NCBI GenBank assembly: GCA_013812695.1
Contig: JACCSZ010000208.1
Span: 1-5,732 of the forward strand
Direction: 5' to 3'
DNA from: Gemmatimonadales bacterium
Lineage (GTDB): Bacteria; Gemmatimonadota; Gemmatimonadetes; Gemmatimonadales; GWC2-71-9
DNA length: 5,732 nt
Shown here: piece by piece, positions 5,155 through 5,732 of the stretch
How positions within the stretch are numbered: position 1 is the stretch's first letter
How the letters are laid out: every line of letters begins with the position of its first letter
Notes under the pieces: generated by a model
The model's database searches: none
What the model saw: the letters and a program-made list of their open reading frames with translations, nothing else
What the model was told of the DNA's origin: nothing
Position numbers and translations under genes: made by a program

Positions 5155-5732
5155 TCAGCGTAGCGACTCCTCCTTCACCATCCCCTCGATCCGCCGAGCC
5201 CCCTCCCGCACCGCCCGCTCCTCCGGCCCGAACGAAAATCGCACGTAGTTCCTGAACCGCGATGGCCGCCCGCTACGCCGCTTCCCCGGATTGACGTCGA
5301 AGAACTCTCCCGGTACGCAGATCACCTGCCGCTCGAGCGCTTGCCGAAAGAACGACATCCCGGTGTTGATCGACACCGGGAGCGATGAGACGTCGCCCCA
5401 CCAGTAAAACGTGCCCTCCGGCTCCACATCGAACCGCACACCCGCGGCCAGGAGCCCGTCGCCCAGAATCCGGCGCTTCCGGAGAAACGCTTCGCGGATC
5501 GCCGCGGCCTCCGCGCGCACGAGCGCCGGCTCGAGCAGCGGCACCGCCGAGCGCTGAAGCGGCTTGCTGCCGCCGCCGTCCAGAAACGAGCCGCTGCTCG
5601 ACACCGCCTCGATGACCGGCTGCGGCCCGACGATCCACGTGGTGCGCCAACCGGGATAGCGCCAGTTCTTCGTGAGCCCGTCGAACAGGACGACGGGATC
5701 GGCGTCCACGTCGTCGACGTGGCGCGCGGCGG
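5155..5732 (-). CDS. PLP-dependent class I/II aminotransferase, C-terminal half (runs off right edge)
   Basis: The frame is open to the window end, so the N-terminus lies outside. The GTG at 5709 is an internal valine, because seven further in-frame codons precede it. About 191 residues are visible of a usual 390-420. Numbering from the valine at 5709: GLTKNWRYPGWR (11-22) holds the PLP Schiff-base lysine K14 (codon 5668-5670) and the phosphate-contacting R22. SGSFLDGGGSKPLQ (39-52) is a conserved small-domain approach. EPEGTFYWW (96-104) and VICVPGEFFDVNPGKRR (129-145) are typical of a class I/II subgroup. NYVRFSFG (154-161) holds R157, which binds the substrate alpha-carboxylate. The enzyme is cytosolic and transfers an amino group between an amino acid and a 2-oxo acid; substrate specificity cannot be told from this half. 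It converges on etfA with 17 bases between stops and is probably transcribed independently. Fold and class are secure; the exact substrate is unknown. Confidence 0.92.
   Translation of the reverse strand, partial: AARHVDDVDADPVVLFDGLTKNWRYPGWRTTWIVGPQPVIEAVSSSGSFLDGGGSKPLQRSAVPLLEPALVRAEAAAIREAFLRKRRILGDGLLAAGVRFDVEPEGTFYWWGDVSSLPVSINTGMSFFRQALERQVICVPGEFFDVNPGKRRSGRPSRFRNYVRFSFGPEERAVREGARRIEGMVKEESLR

Noticed and set aside
1..5732. Mobile element, CRISPR array, tRNA/rRNA, toxin-antitoxin or defence system
   Set aside because: No transposase motif, direct repeat array, tRNA-like fold or small paired genes seen; all coding space is explained by five ordinary chromosomal genes.

Overview
The window is a GC-rich stretch (well over 60% G+C by eye) from a Gram-negative bacterium. 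The Gram-negative call rests on a complete TonB-dependent outer-membrane receptor with a signal peptide. The protein styles would fit Gemmatimonadota or a similar high-GC phylum, but that is an impression; no marker gene in the window settles it. Coding density is high. The long overlapping frames on both strands are by-products of high GC and are not genes.

Layout, left to right. Positions 1-82 are a short upstream region ending in a good Shine-Dalgarno. Positions 83-2308 (+) encode a TonB-dependent receptor of unknown substrate. An 89-base gap follows, holding a small stem-loop and a plausible sigma70-type promoter. Positions 2398-3294 (+) encode a five-helix membrane protein of the conserved-TM-helix family (CmpX-like, related to the membrane part of some MscS-type proteins), with a clear internal duplication and no MscS beta domain. 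A 101-base gap follows, dominated by an 8+8 bp perfect inverted repeat. Positions 3396-4148 and 4148-5137 (+) encode the beta and alpha subunits of an electron transfer flavoprotein, overlapping by one base. After 17 bases, the C-terminal half of a PLP-dependent class I/II aminotransferase runs on the minus strand and leaves the window at its right edge.

How the genes relate. Only etfB-etfA are clearly coupled, by translational overlap and because their products form one heterodimer. That dimer takes electrons from flavin dehydrogenases (typically acyl-CoA dehydrogenases) and passes them to a membrane quinone reductase; neither partner is visible here. The receptor, the membrane protein and the aminotransferase have no evident link to ETF and read as ordinary chromosomal neighbours. 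I see no mobile element, CRISPR array, tRNA or rRNA, and no strong evidence for a new multi-gene system. The most interesting points are the inverted repeat ahead of etfB, the departures in the EtfB nucleotide loop, the duplicated channel-like protein, and the receptor's acidic tail and extracellular cysteine pair.
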